A stretch of 26,360 nucleotides of DNA from Brevundimonas sp. UBA7664 (GCF_002483305.1 NZ_DLHQ01000047.1:1-26360); one strand, 5' to 3'; shown: positions 15,056 to 22,170, numbered from the stretch's first letter. Notes: generated by a model not told the origin, from the sequence alone. A program made the numbers and translations.

Positions 15056-15487
15056 ATGATGAAGAAGTTTCTCATCCCCGCCCTCGCCCTGGCCGCGGCT
15101 TCCGTCGCGGTCCCCGCCATGGCCCAGAACCACGGCCCGCAAGATCGCGGCGGCCGCGGCGGCTATGAACAAGACCGGGGCGGTCGTTACGACAATGATC
15201 GCGGCGGTCGCTACGACAACGATCGCGGCGGTCGCAACTGGCAGAACATCAGCCAGCGCAAATACCAGCTGGATCGCCGTATCGATCAGGGCGAACGCAA
15301 TCGCCAGCTCAGCCGCCGCGAAGCCACCCGGCTGCGCAGCGAGCTGAACGCCCTGGTGCATCTGGAGCGGTCCTATCTGCGCGGCGGTCTCTCCTGGCGC
15401 GAGCGGGCCGATCTGGACCGCCGCTACGACCGCCTGTCGATGCAGGTGCGCGCCGAACGTCGCGACAACGACAACCGTCGCTACTAA
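15056..15487 (+). CDS. secreted Arg/Gly/Asp-rich protein with DRGGRYDN repeats
   Basis: 143 residues. The ATG at 15056 (a second ATG follows directly) has AAGGAG 7 nt upstream, a strong ribosome binding site. A signal peptide ends at VPAMAQ-NH. Next comes a low-complexity stretch with DRGGRYDN repeats, encoded by nearly identical 24-bp units. The C-terminal half (about 65-135) is a charged helical domain with REATRLRSELNALVHLE and LSWRERADLDRRYDRL. Proteins with this C-terminal pattern are familiar as unnamed periplasmic proteins in Caulobacterales and Sphingomonadales; the function is unknown. It is divergent from the PepSY-regulator-kinase operon and shares its candidate box, so it is probably a target. 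A strong terminator follows. Confidence 0.88.
   Translation: MMKKFLIPALALAAASVAVPAMAQNHGPQDRGGRGGYEQDRGGRYDNDRGGRYDNDRGGRNWQNISQRKYQLDRRIDQGERNRQLSRREATRLRSELNALVHLERSYLRGGLSWRERADLDRRYDRLSMQVRAERRDNDNRRY
15173..15235 (+). repeat. 24-bp tandem repeat inside the secreted protein gene
   Basis: Two full units (15173-15196 and 15197-15220) and a partial third (15221-15235) encode DRGGRYDN, DRGGRYDN and DRGGR. The second and third units agree exactly over their shared 15 bp, so copy number could vary by slippage or recombination. A more diverged copy precedes them near 15143. Confidence 0.8.
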
Positions 15488-15514
15488 GGCCTGGTCTTCC
15501 TCCCCGAAGGCTCG

Positions 15515-15550
15515 AGGGGCGCGATCCGAAAGGGTCGCGCCCCTTTCCTT
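15515..15550 (+). terminator. Rho-independent terminator after the secreted protein gene
   Basis: A 13-bp stem (15515-15527 paired with 15532-15544, one G-T pair) closes on a GAAA tetraloop and is followed by a T-rich tail, TTTCCTT. It lies 27 bp after the stop codon and points away from the plus-strand gene. It also sits just past the stop of the convergent phzF-like gene, but in that direction there is no T-run. Confidence 0.88.
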
Positions 15551-15553
15551 GTC

Positions 15554-16363
15554 TCAGACCCTGAGCCGGCTTTCGATGACGGTGACCGCCCGCCCGCGTA
15601 GCAGGACACGGTCGCCGCGGATTTCGGTTTCGATGTCCCCGCCCCGCCCGGGGTAGACCTGCCGGAACCGCACCGTCGCCCGGCCCAGCTTGTCGGCATA
15701 GAGCGGCCCGAGGATGCAGTGGGCCGAGCCGGTCGCCGGATCCTCGTCCACACCGCAACCCGGCGCGAAGAAGCGGTCGACCACATCGACGTCGTCCGAG
15801 GCGTCGGCCGGGGCGCAGACGATCACCTGACCGACCTCGCCCGCCTCCCCCTGGATCGGTGCCAAGGCGCGGATATCGGGGGCGACGGCGCGCACCGCCG
15901 CCGCGTCGGCCAGCACCGCGACCAGATAGCGGCCGGCCCAGACCTCGACCGGCGTGACGCCCAGCGCCTCGATCAGGCCTTCCGGCGGCGCGGTCCGACG
16001 CGGCGGATCGGCGGGGAAGTCCATCTCATAGCCGTCGACCGCCTGCGCCACGATCAGCGCGCCGGACCGGGTGTCGAACGTCAGGGAGCCGGCCTCATGC
16101 CCGAGCTCCGCCAGCAGCACATGGGCCGAGGCCAGGGTGGCGTGACCGCACAGATCCACCTCCATCCCCGGTGTGAACCAGCGCAGGCCAAACCGCGCCG
16201 GATCGCCCGTGCGCAACAGGAAGGCCGTCTCCGCCTGATTGTTCTCCTTCGCCAGCGCCTGCATCCAGTCGTCGGACGGCCATTGATCGAAGGGCTCGAC
16301 CACGCAGGCGGGGTTGCCCTTGAAGGGGGCGGAGGCGAAGGCGTCGACGGTCCACTGGCGCAT
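15554..16363 (-). CDS. PhzF-family isomerase/epimerase
   Basis: 269 residues, the usual PhzF length, with the two-fold repeated diaminopimelate-epimerase-like fold. The N-terminal block VDAFASAPFKGNPACVV, the catalytic glutamate E45 in NNQAETAFLL, the CGHATLASAHVL block near 92 and the DEDPATGSAHC block near 206-216 are all present. Family members isomerise small acids; PhzF itself acts in phenazine synthesis, but no phenazine genes are near, so the substrate here is unknown. The ATG at 16363 lacks an obvious ribosome binding site. It is divergent from the GNAT gene with only 46 bp between start codons, so the promoters must overlap. Confidence 0.92.
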   Translation of the reverse strand: MRQWTVDAFASAPFKGNPACVVEPFDQWPSDDWMQALAKENNQAETAFLLRTGDPARFGLRWFTPGMEVDLCGHATLASAHVLLAELGHEAGSLTFDTRSGALIVAQAVDGYEMDFPADPPRRTAPPEGLIEALGVTPVEVWAGRYLVAVLADAAAVRAVAPDIRALAPIQGEAGEVGQVIVCAPADASDDVDVVDRFFAPGCGVDEDPATGSAHCILGPLYADKLGRATVRFRQVYPGRGGDIETEIRGDRVLLRGRAVTVIESRLRV

Positions 16364-16373
16364 GCGTTCGCTG

Positions 16374-16403
16374 TTACGCCAGCGCCGCCGGTCGCGCTAT
16401 ATC
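16374..16403 (+). promoter_or_regulatory. candidate leaderless promoter of the GNAT gene
   Basis: GCTATATC at 16396-16403 is a perfect match to the Caulobacter housekeeping -10 pattern GCTANAWC. TTACGCC at 16374-16380 is a partial -35 (consensus TTGACGS) about 15 bp upstream. The ATG at 16410 comes 6 nt after the -10, which is where transcription should begin, so the message would have no leader. This agrees with the absence of a ribosome binding site. Confidence 0.6.
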
Positions 16404-16409
16404 CCGCCG

Positions 16410-16844
16410 ATGGCCGACCTTCGCACCACCCTGACCGAGTCCGATCTGCGGATCGCCTGGCGCTGGATCGCCGAGGAAAGCTATTGGGGCAAGGCGATCC
16501 CGTGGCCGGTGTTCGAGCGCGCCTGCCGGGGTTCGATCTGCTTCGGCCTGTTCGAAAGCGACCGCCTCGTCGCCTTCGCCCGCGTGGTCACGGACGGAGC
16601 GACCTTCGCCTGGCTATGCGACGTGTTCGTCGACGCGGATTCCCGCGGCCGGGGACTGGGCAAGACGATGATGGAGGCGGTGCTGGCCGAACCGCGCCTG
16701 CAGGACCTGCGCCGCTGGGGACTGGCCACGGCCGACGCCCACGGGCTGTACGCGCACTACGGCTTCGAGCCCGCCGATCCGCTGAGGCATATGGAGAAGG
16801 TCGATCGGGACATCTATCCGCGGCTGGCGGGCTCAATCACCTGA
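16410..16844 (+). CDS. GNAT-family N-acetyltransferase
   Basis: 144 residues starting MADLRTTLTESD. The acetyl-CoA loop is seen in CDVFVDADSRGRGLGKTMMEAVL (about residues 69-91, with the R/Q-x-x-G-x-G/A form RGRGLG), and the C-terminal motif is HGLYAHYGFEPAD. The compact form resembles stand-alone GNATs that modify small molecules or protein N-termini; no substrate can be named. The 32-codon extension upstream would overlap the phzF gene and lacks a ribosome binding site, so 16410 is chosen. The last 31 bp overlap the 3' end of the convergent nucleotidyltransferase-like gene. Confidence 0.88.
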   Translation: MADLRTTLTESDLRIAWRWIAEESYWGKAIPWPVFERACRGSICFGLFESDRLVAFARVVTDGATFAWLCDVFVDADSRGRGLGKTMMEAVLAEPRLQDLRRWGLATADAHGLYAHYGFEPADPLRHMEKVDRDIYPRLAGSIT

Positions 16845-17398
16845 AGTTCGGGCCACCGGCCCAGGGCCCGCTCGACCACACGCGGCCAGTCTTTCGCCCG
16901 GGGGCGGTTCGGATTGGGCCGCAGCGTGAGGGCGAACACGTCCTCCAGCCCCAGCGGCGCCGCTACGCTGATGGCGTCGTCCGCTTCCAGCCGCACGCCG
17001 ACCGCAAAGGCCGGCGCCACGAACCGCTCCAGCGCCTCATCCGTGCCGGACAACGGCTCATAGGGCTCGCCGAAATGGGCCGGAAACCAGATCGGCACCC
17101 GCGCCTGGTTGCGGACCTCGACCGTGCTGCGGAACGGTTCCTCGAACGCGGCCGCAACGCGTTTGATGACGACGTCCTCGGCGTCCCAGCTGGTGTCGGG
17201 ATCGAAATAGCCGACGTCATAGTCGCGCACGCCATAGCCCGCCGGTCGCCCGGTCAGGGCGTTCCAGACGCTCTGGTAAACAGCGCCCGAGAAGATGCGC
17301 CAGTCCGGCAGGCCCTGCGCCCGCACGATCGTCAGGACGTGCATCAGACCGGGGTCGGCGCGGACGATCTCGACCAGCCGCGCTTCGAGATCGCTCAT
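16814..17398 (-). CDS. nucleotidyltransferase-like protein (DUF925/NTP_transf_6 type)
   Basis: 194 residues. The early block LPDWRIFSGAVYQSVWNALTG followed by GVRDYDVGYFDPDTSWDAED has the DxD-like acidic cluster expected of the nucleotidyltransferase-like family, and the C-terminal NPNRPRAKDWPRVVERALGRWP is also typical. The biochemical role of the family is not established. The ATG at 17398 overlaps the thiD stop (ATGA), so it is translated with thiD as the last gene of the folP-thiD run. Its 3' end overlaps the GNAT gene tail to tail by 31 bp. Confidence 0.85.
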   Translation of the reverse strand: MSDLEARLVEIVRADPGLMHVLTIVRAQGLPDWRIFSGAVYQSVWNALTGRPAGYGVRDYDVGYFDPDTSWDAEDVVIKRVAAAFEEPFRSTVEVRNQARVPIWFPAHFGEPYEPLSGTDEALERFVAPAFAVGVRLEADDAISVAAPLGLEDVFALTLRPNPNRPRAKDWPRVVERALGRWPELQVIEPASRG

Positions 17399-18240
17399 GT
17401 GCGCCCCCGCACCGGCCAGCCGTGGTCCAGCGGCCCGTGTCCGCCGCCCAGACCCGGCGCCCGGCGGATGGCTTCGGCGACATAGGCCCAGGCCTCGGCC
17501 ACGGCGGCCTCAAGCGGCAGGCCCTTCGCCAGTCCCGCCGCGCAGGCGCTGGCCAGGGTGCAGCCGGTGCCGTGGGTGTTGCGCGTGTCGAACCGCTCGC
17601 CCTCCAGCAGGGTTTCGCCGGTCGGCGTCAACAGCAGATCGACCACCGTCTCGCCCGGCACATGGCCGCCCTTCATCAGCACCGCGCGCGCGCCCAGGGC
17701 CAGCAGGGCCTCGCCGGCGCGGCGCTGGCCGTCGAGATCGGCGACCGCGATCCCGGTCAGCGCCTCGGCCTCGGGCGCATTGGGGGTCAGCAAGGCTGCG
17801 CGGGGAATCATCAGCGACCGCACGGCGGCCACCGCATCGTCCGCCAGCAAGGCCGCGCCGCCCTTGGCGATCATGACCGGGTCGACCACCGCGGGGGCAG
17901 CGGACGAATCGAGGATCGCCGCCACCCGTTCGACCACCTCGGTAGAGCCCAGCATGCCGGTCTTGATCGCATCGGCGCCGATGTCGTCCAGCACCGCCCG
18001 CGCCTGCGCTTCGATCAGGTCCAGCGGCAGCGGATAGACGCCATGGACGCCCAGGGTGTTCTGCACGGTGATGGCCGTGATGGCCGTGGCCGCATAGCCG
18101 CCCAGCAGGGTCACGGCCTTGATGTCGGCCTGGATTCCGGCGCCGCCGCCGGAATCAGAACCGGCGATGATCAGGACCCGGCCGGCTCCACGCTCCGCCC
18201 GTCCGGCCCGATCTTCGGATAGCCCAGCGCCGCCAGCCAC
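17395..18240 (-). CDS. thiD: hydroxymethylpyrimidine/phosphomethylpyrimidine kinase
   Basis: 281 residues from a GTG at 18240. ThiD phosphorylates HMP and then HMP-P to HMP-PP in thiamine synthesis, in the cytoplasm. Family features are clear: VLIIAGSDSGGGAGIQADIK at the N-terminus, AITAITVQNT, IKTGMLGS, VVDPVMIAKGG, LTPNAPEAEALTG and the ribokinase-type anion hole NTHGTGCTLASACAAGLA. The true start is uncertain. The conserved part begins only about 20 residues after the GTG, no ATG/GTG/TTG lies closer, and the GTG overlaps the upstream membrane protein gene by 70 bp. A GGCGGGA stretch about 7 nt before the GTG may serve as ribosome binding site. No TPP riboswitch is seen nearby. Confidence 0.93.
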   Translation of the reverse strand: MAGGAGLSEDRAGRAERGAGRVLIIAGSDSGGGAGIQADIKAVTLLGGYAATAITAITVQNTLGVHGVYPLPLDLIEAQARAVLDDIGADAIKTGMLGSTEVVERVAAILDSSAAPAVVDPVMIAKGGAALLADDAVAAVRSLMIPRAALLTPNAPEAEALTGIAVADLDGQRRAGEALLALGARAVLMKGGHVPGETVVDLLLTPTGETLLEGERFDTRNTHGTGCTLASACAAGLAKGLPLEAAVAEAWAYVAEAIRRAPGLGGGHGPLDHGWPVRGRT

Positions 18241-18653
18241 GTCAGTCCCGCCAGAAAGCCCGCCACCAGCAGCGGATCGCGGCCTTCATAGCGGTAATGG
18301 GCCACAGCGAAATAGGCGAAGGGCGCCAGAAACATCCCGACCTTCAGCCAGCGCATGTCCCACCGCTTGCGGAACCACCAGTCCATGAACTGAAAGGTGT
18401 GATTGGCGCTGGGAAAGGGGGTCAGGATTGCGCCGACGATGCCGTCGACGACGTTGATGTGGGTCCCCTTCAGCCAGCCGCGCCAGTCGTCGAAGGCCGA
18501 GGCGGGATCGCGCAGGCCCGAACACAGCATGGCCAGCACCCACAGGCCGCCCAGCAGCAGGACGGTGAAACTGACCAGGCTGATCGGTCCGGTGATCGGC
18601 TCAAGCGGATTGTAGATTTCCCGCTCGCCGTCCGGCGCGGTCCAATTGCGCAT
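18171..18653 (-). CDS. small membrane protein of unknown function
   Basis: 160 residues with about three membrane helices (near 28-48, 106-122 and 130-146). A polar loop between the first and second contains NVVDGIVGAILTPFPSANHTFQFMDWWF. The ATG at 18653 has AGGG 5 nt upstream and is preferred to the in-frame GTG at 18671. I do not recognise the family. It lies 33 bp after folP and its last 70 bp overlap the proposed thiD start, so it belongs to the same run of genes. Nothing links it to folate or thiamine synthesis apart from position. Confidence 0.75.
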   Translation of the reverse strand: MRNWTAPDGEREIYNPLEPITGPISLVSFTVLLLGGLWVLAMLCSGLRDPASAFDDWRGWLKGTHINVVDGIVGAILTPFPSANHTFQFMDWWFRKRWDMRWLKVGMFLAPFAYFAVAHYRYEGRDPLLVAGFLAGLTWLAALGYPKIGPDGRSVEPAGS

Positions 18654-18686
18654 CGCTGCCCTCGCTTGCACAACGACGATATCCGA

Positions 18687-19514
18687 TCAGGTCGCGATCT
18701 CAAGACCGGCCAGGGCCGCCTGAACCGCCAGCGCCTGCACCGTCTCGCGGACGTCATGAACGCGGAGGATCGCGGCGCCCCGGCGCGCGGCCTCCAGCGC
18801 CAGGGCCAGCGAGCCGCCGAGCCGGTCGCCCGGGTCGGTCGCGGTCGGGGCGATGGTCTGGATCACCCGCTTTCGGCTGGCTCCGTACAGCACGGGGAAG
18901 CCGGTCGCGGCCAGCCTGTCCAGCTGCGCCGTCAGGGCCAGATTGTGGGCGGCTGTCTTGCCGAAGCCGATCCCGGGATCGAGCCAGATCCGGTCCCGCC
19001 CAACCCCGGCCGCCATCGCCGCTTCCGCCCGGGCGACGAGCCAGTCCGCGACCTCGGCGACCACATCGCCGTACTGCGGATCGGCCTGCATGGTGCGCGG
19101 CTCGCCCCGCATGTGCATCAGCACCACCTCGCAGCCGAGGTCGGCGGCGGTGGCCGGACTGTCCGGCGCGAAACCAAGCGCCGTCACATCGTTCCACATC
19201 GTCGCCCCGGCGGCGAAGGCGGCGCGGGCGACGGCGGGCTTCATGGTGTCGATGCTGATCGGACCGGGCCAGCGGGCGCGCAGGCCTTCGATGACCGGGA
19301 CGACGCGGGCGATCTCCCCGGCCTCGGGCACCGGTTCAGCGCCGGGCCGGGTGCTTTCCCCGCCGATGTCGAGGATGTCCGCGCCCTGTTCGACCAGCCG
19401 CAGGCCGTGCGCCACCGCCGCCTCGACCGAGGTCAGTCGACCGCCGTCCGAGAAGCTGTCGGGCGTGACATTGACGATGCCCATGACGCGGGATCGCCTT
19501 GGGGGCGCCGCCAT
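18687..19514 (-). CDS. folP: dihydropteroate synthase
   Basis: 275 residues, normal length. FolP joins p-aminobenzoate to the pterin diphosphate in folate synthesis and is the target of sulfonamides. TIM-barrel motifs are present in order: VMGIVNVTPDSFSDGG at 10-25, DILDIGGESTRPGA near 46-59, ISIDTMKPAVA, WNDVTAL, RIWLDPGIGFGKT, LYGASRKRVI and LRVHDV. The ATG at 19514 overlaps the stop of the winged-helix gene by one base (TGATG), with AAGGA just upstream. In many proteobacteria folP directly follows ftsH; here they are separated by about 3.1 kb of other genes. Confidence 0.97.
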   Translation of the reverse strand: MAAPPRRSRVMGIVNVTPDSFSDGGRLTSVEAAVAHGLRLVEQGADILDIGGESTRPGAEPVPEAGEIARVVPVIEGLRARWPGPISIDTMKPAVARAAFAAGATMWNDVTALGFAPDSPATAADLGCEVVLMHMRGEPRTMQADPQYGDVVAEVADWLVARAEAAMAAGVGRDRIWLDPGIGFGKTAAHNLALTAQLDRLAATGFPVLYGASRKRVIQTIAPTATDPGDRLGGSLALALEAARRGAAILRVHDVRETVQALAVQAALAGLEIAT

Positions 19515-19816
19515 CAGTCCTTGCCGCCGATCAGACTGCCGATGGCGTCCAGATAGACCCCGAACGCCTTGCGGCCCTCGGGGGTGATGGACACCCGGGT
19601 CAGGGGCTTGTTGTCCTTGAAGCTCTTGGCGATGGCCACGAAGCCCGCCTCCTCCAGCTTCTTCAGATGGACCGACAGATTGCCCTGGGTGGCCTCGAGC
19701 ACGGTCTTCAGCTCGGTGAAATCGGCGCTGTCGGCGTCGGACAGATAGACCATGATCCCCAGCCGCATGCGGCCGTGGATGACCTCGTCGATCCGTCCGA
19801 GATCGGTCAGTCCCAT
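19514..19816 (-). CDS. winged-helix transcriptional regulator (MarR/ArsR-like, HTH_27 type)
   Basis: 100 residues, a single winged-helix domain. The recognition helix region is ATQGNLSVHLKKLEEAGFV, followed by a wing (KSFKDNKPLTRVSITPEGR) and a C-terminal dimerisation helix. This layout is typical of small one-domain repressors. No metal-binding cysteines or ligand pocket residues stand out. It starts 3 bp after the stop of the six-helix membrane protein gene and overlaps folP, so it is cotranscribed with both. It is the natural candidate to bind the palindrome at 21794-21816 in front of the acyltransferase gene. Confidence 0.88.
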   Translation of the reverse strand: MGLTDLGRIDEVIHGRMRLGIMVYLSDADSADFTELKTVLEATQGNLSVHLKKLEEAGFVAIAKSFKDNKPLTRVSITPEGRKAFGVYLDAIGSLIGGKD

Positions 19817-19819
19817 GGT

Positions 19820-20473
19820 TCAGGCCGCCTTCGATCCGGCGCGGGCGTCGCGGAACAGGACCCAGCCCGGCAGGGCGAAGAGCAGGAACAGGGCGACGGT
19901 GCAGACGCCGAGATACAGGAAGGGCTCGCGCACCAGCACGCCGAGCGCCACGGCCGTCACCCAGCCGCCCAGCGCCGTGGCCAGCATCCAGCCCTTCCGC
20001 TTCAGCGTCCAGGCCATGTACCAGGCCGCCGCCTGCAGGGCGAAGACGATGGCCGCGTAATAGAGCCAGATGGCGAAGTCCTGGTCCCGGTATGCGCCGA
20101 CGCCGAAGACGATGATCACCGCGCAATTGGCCATGCCGGTGGCGCTGAAGGCGGCGTTCAGCGTCCGCGTCGCCACGGGCCCGCGATTGGACGTGCCGGT
20201 CTTGCGATCCTTCAGGATCGCCCAGGTCAGGATCGACAGGAAGGTCGCGCTGATCCCGACCACGAAGACGAGGTTGGCGAGGTCGGGCCAGCGGATCAGG
20301 CCGGTCGCCTGACCGATGTGGAACAGGCACTGCAGGCCGTAAAGCAGGCCGCCGGCCAGGTAGCAGACCGCCAGGGTCATCGGCGGCCGCCCGCCGCCCT
20401 CGACGATCGAGCGCATGAAGGCGAGGTCGTCCTCGGGCGAATGCAGGCGAGGCTTGGCGGACTTGGCTGACAT
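19820..20473 (-). CDS. six-helix integral membrane protein of unknown function
   Basis: 217 residues with a short polar N-terminus (PEDDLAFMRSIVEGGGRPP) and six predicted membrane helices: roughly 31-52, 66-88, 106-129, 133-157, 163-183 and 185-206. No catalytic motif is visible. GGAG lies about 10 nt before the ATG at 20473. The stop is 3 bp from the winged-helix gene. The N-terminal part, with its polar start and GGGRPP turn, is shared by uncharacterised proteins that I recall near the same type of regulator. Its function, perhaps in sensing or transport at the inner membrane, is unknown. Confidence 0.82.
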   Translation of the reverse strand: MSAKSAKPRLHSPEDDLAFMRSIVEGGGRPPMTLAVCYLAGGLLYGLQCLFHIGQATGLIRWPDLANLVFVVGISATFLSILTWAILKDRKTGTSNRGPVATRTLNAAFSATGMANCAVIIVFGVGAYRDQDFAIWLYYAAIVFALQAAAWYMAWTLKRKGWMLATALGGWVTAVALGVLVREPFLYLGVCTVALFLLFALPGWVLFRDARAGSKAA

Positions 20474-20490
20474 GGGGCGGATCTCCGGGG

Positions 20491-20519
20491 CCGGCTCGCC
20501 CTTGGCGTGGACGAGCCGG
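20491..20519. repeat. hairpin between the acyltransferase and membrane protein genes
   Basis: CCGGCTCG (20491-20498) and CGAGCCGG (20512-20519) are perfect 8-bp arms around a 13-nt loop, just upstream of the ribosome binding site of the six-helix protein gene. There is no T-run. It could stabilise or process the mRNA and set the ratio of the two proteins. Confidence 0.5.
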
Positions 20520-20533
20520 TGCGTCTTGGCAAG

Positions 20534-21754
20534 CTATTCGGCGGCGGCGAATTCCGCCTCGCGCCGGCGGCGCGAGGGGATGCGGCGGCCGTTCAGCCAG
20601 CCGCCGACGAAGCTGTGGCGCACCAACAGTTCGTAGGTGACCAGACTGACCGCCAGGGTCCCGCCGATGACCACGCCGAACTTGACGAACCAGGGCCAGG
20701 TCTCGTTCACCACGAGGATCTGGCCGACCATGACCAGCGGCAGGTGGACGATGTAGACCCAGTAGGAGGAGTCGGCGAGGTAGCGGCGGACGGCGCTGTA
20801 GCCCGAGGCGAAACGCAGGGCCAGGGACAGGACCGCGAAGACCGAGGCGAAGACGGCCAGGGCCATCACCGCCGCCAGCGGCGCCTTCAGTTCAGGGTCG
20901 GTGACGGGCGCAAGATCCGGCACCGGTCCGCCGGCCATGATCAGGGCCGCCGTTCCGACGCCCAGGGCCACCACCGTGAACACCGGCCACAGCCGCTCGA
21001 TGCGGACCAGCAGGTCGCGGCGGCGGTCGAGCAGGAAGCCGAGGCCGAAGGCCGAGCCGAAGGCGGTCATGGCCGTCACATTCGGAACCAGCCCCGTGTC
21101 CGGGGTCGGAATGCCGAAGAAGGGCGTCCAGTTGGGCGCGAGCCAGAAGGCGATCGCCAGCGGCGCGGCCATCAGGGCGGGGGTCCACGGCCCGATCAGG
21201 GCGCCGGTGATCCGGTCGACGAACCGGCCCCAGCCGCCGCCGCGATCCGCCAGGGCGAACGGCGCCCGGAGGACCAGCATGCCGACGTAGAGGATCAGCA
21301 GGACCCAGAGGAACCACAGATGGGTCAGGGGGAAGGTCTCGAGCGTCAGCGGGGCCGGGGGCGGTCCGTCGGTCGGAATGGATCCGCCGTTGCGGATGGC
21401 CGCCATCCAGACGAGGCCCGCGATGATGGCGGCCAGGACCGGGGTCCAGAACACCGCGAGCGGTCCGGCGATGCGGATCAGACGGTCCTTGATGAAGCCC
21501 AGGGTCCCGCGCCGGCCCAGCATCATATGCGCGAACAGGCCGGCGATCAGGAAGAAGGTGGTCATCCGGAACAGGTGGATGGCGAAGAAGATGACGGCGG
21601 CGGCCGGCGAGTTGTCGGTGTCCGGCACGATCCAGATCGTGACCGGGAAATAGGACATGGCGGCGTGCAGGACCACGCCCAGCAGCAGGGCGGTCCCGCG
21701 CAGGGCGTCGAGGCCGTGCAGGCGGTCGGACGGGTGGGTTTCGTTGGACGACAT
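20534..21754 (-). CDS. acyltransferase family 3 protein (OpgC/MdoC-like)
   Basis: 406 residues from the ATG at 21754, which has AGGGG about 9 nt upstream; the in-frame ATG at 21784 lies within the promoter region and is rejected. About ten membrane helices are predicted. The N-terminus has the acyltransferase-3 signature RLHGLDALRGTALLLGVVLH, with the conserved His at 30, then RMTTFFLIAGLFA and FIKDRLIRIAGPL. The late block YWVYIVHLPLV is also typical. Enzymes of this family O-acylate sugars, glycans or lipids at the membrane; OpgC succinylates periplasmic glucans. The substrate here is unknown. It is first in a run with a membrane protein and a winged-helix regulator. Confidence 0.88.
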   Translation of the reverse strand: MSSNETHPSDRLHGLDALRGTALLLGVVLHAAMSYFPVTIWIVPDTDNSPAAAVIFFAIHLFRMTTFFLIAGLFAHMMLGRRGTLGFIKDRLIRIAGPLAVFWTPVLAAIIAGLVWMAAIRNGGSIPTDGPPPAPLTLETFPLTHLWFLWVLLILYVGMLVLRAPFALADRGGGWGRFVDRITGALIGPWTPALMAAPLAIAFWLAPNWTPFFGIPTPDTGLVPNVTAMTAFGSAFGLGFLLDRRRDLLVRIERLWPVFTVVALGVGTAALIMAGGPVPDLAPVTDPELKAPLAAVMALAVFASVFAVLSLALRFASGYSAVRRYLADSSYWVYIVHLPLVMVGQILVVNETWPWFVKFGVVIGGTLAVSLVTYELLVRHSFVGGWLNGRRIPSRRRREAEFAAAE

Positions 21755-21786
21755 GGAAGGGTTCCCCTCTTGATGGAGAGCCATAT

Positions 21787-21816
21787 CTCATAGACTTGTT
21801 TATAATGCAAACAAGT
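21787..21816 (-). promoter_or_regulatory. candidate promoter and palindromic operator of the acyltransferase gene cluster
   Basis: ACTTGTTT (21794-21801) and AAACAAGT (21809-21816) are perfect 8-bp inverted arms around a 7-bp centre, strikingly AT-rich for this genome. On the minus strand TTGTTT (21814-21809) and TATGAG (21792-21787) form a -35/-10 pair with 16-bp spacing, so the palindrome covers the -35 and the spacer. A protein bound there would block RNA polymerase. The winged-helix regulator two genes downstream is the likely binder, making an autoregulated cluster. Operator function is inferred from position and symmetry. Confidence 0.65.
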
Positions 21817-22170
21817 TCGCTGGCACGCATTGCGGCGGCTGGGCCGGTGGGCGACGTCAGCTGGCAGTGATCGGCGGACCAGCCCGGTTTGACTTTGCGG
21901 CTCCGGAGCCCCAGCTTCGGGCGGTCATGTTCCAGTTCGTCAATCAAGCCAGACTGCTGAACCACGCGGGCCGACTCGTCGCAGGCGAGTAGCCCGGGGC
22001 GGCGTCGTGCGCCGTCAGCCGCTCCGGGCAAGGACAATCCATTCATCCTCCTATGGACGACCGCGCGGGCCACGCGCGGTTTGTTCAACACGCGCTCTTT
22101 CACCCGATCCGCCGCTGTCGCGGCGTCCTTCATGCCGCGCGATGACCCGCGCCAACCCGAGATGCGAACC
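21817..22170. other. non-coding stretch with structured DNA, possible small RNA
   Basis: No convincing gene was found in these 354 bp. It contains a near-perfect 10-bp inverted repeat (21993-22002 with 22019-22028), a CATCCTCC segment near 22044 that could pair with ribosome binding sites, and a terminator-like hairpin at 22061-22086. On the minus strand an open frame at about 21989-21826 looks somewhat coding but has no start, stop or recognisable family. No tRNA-like cloverleaf was seen. Confidence 0.4.
22061..22086 (+). terminator. terminator-like hairpin with no upstream gene on its strand
   Basis: CCGCGCG and CGCGCGG form a perfect 7-bp stem around GGCCA, followed by TTTGTTC. It has the form of an intrinsic terminator for plus-strand transcription, but no plus-strand gene ends here. 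It may end a small RNA, or attenuate the leader of the Rnk-like gene. Confidence 0.4.
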
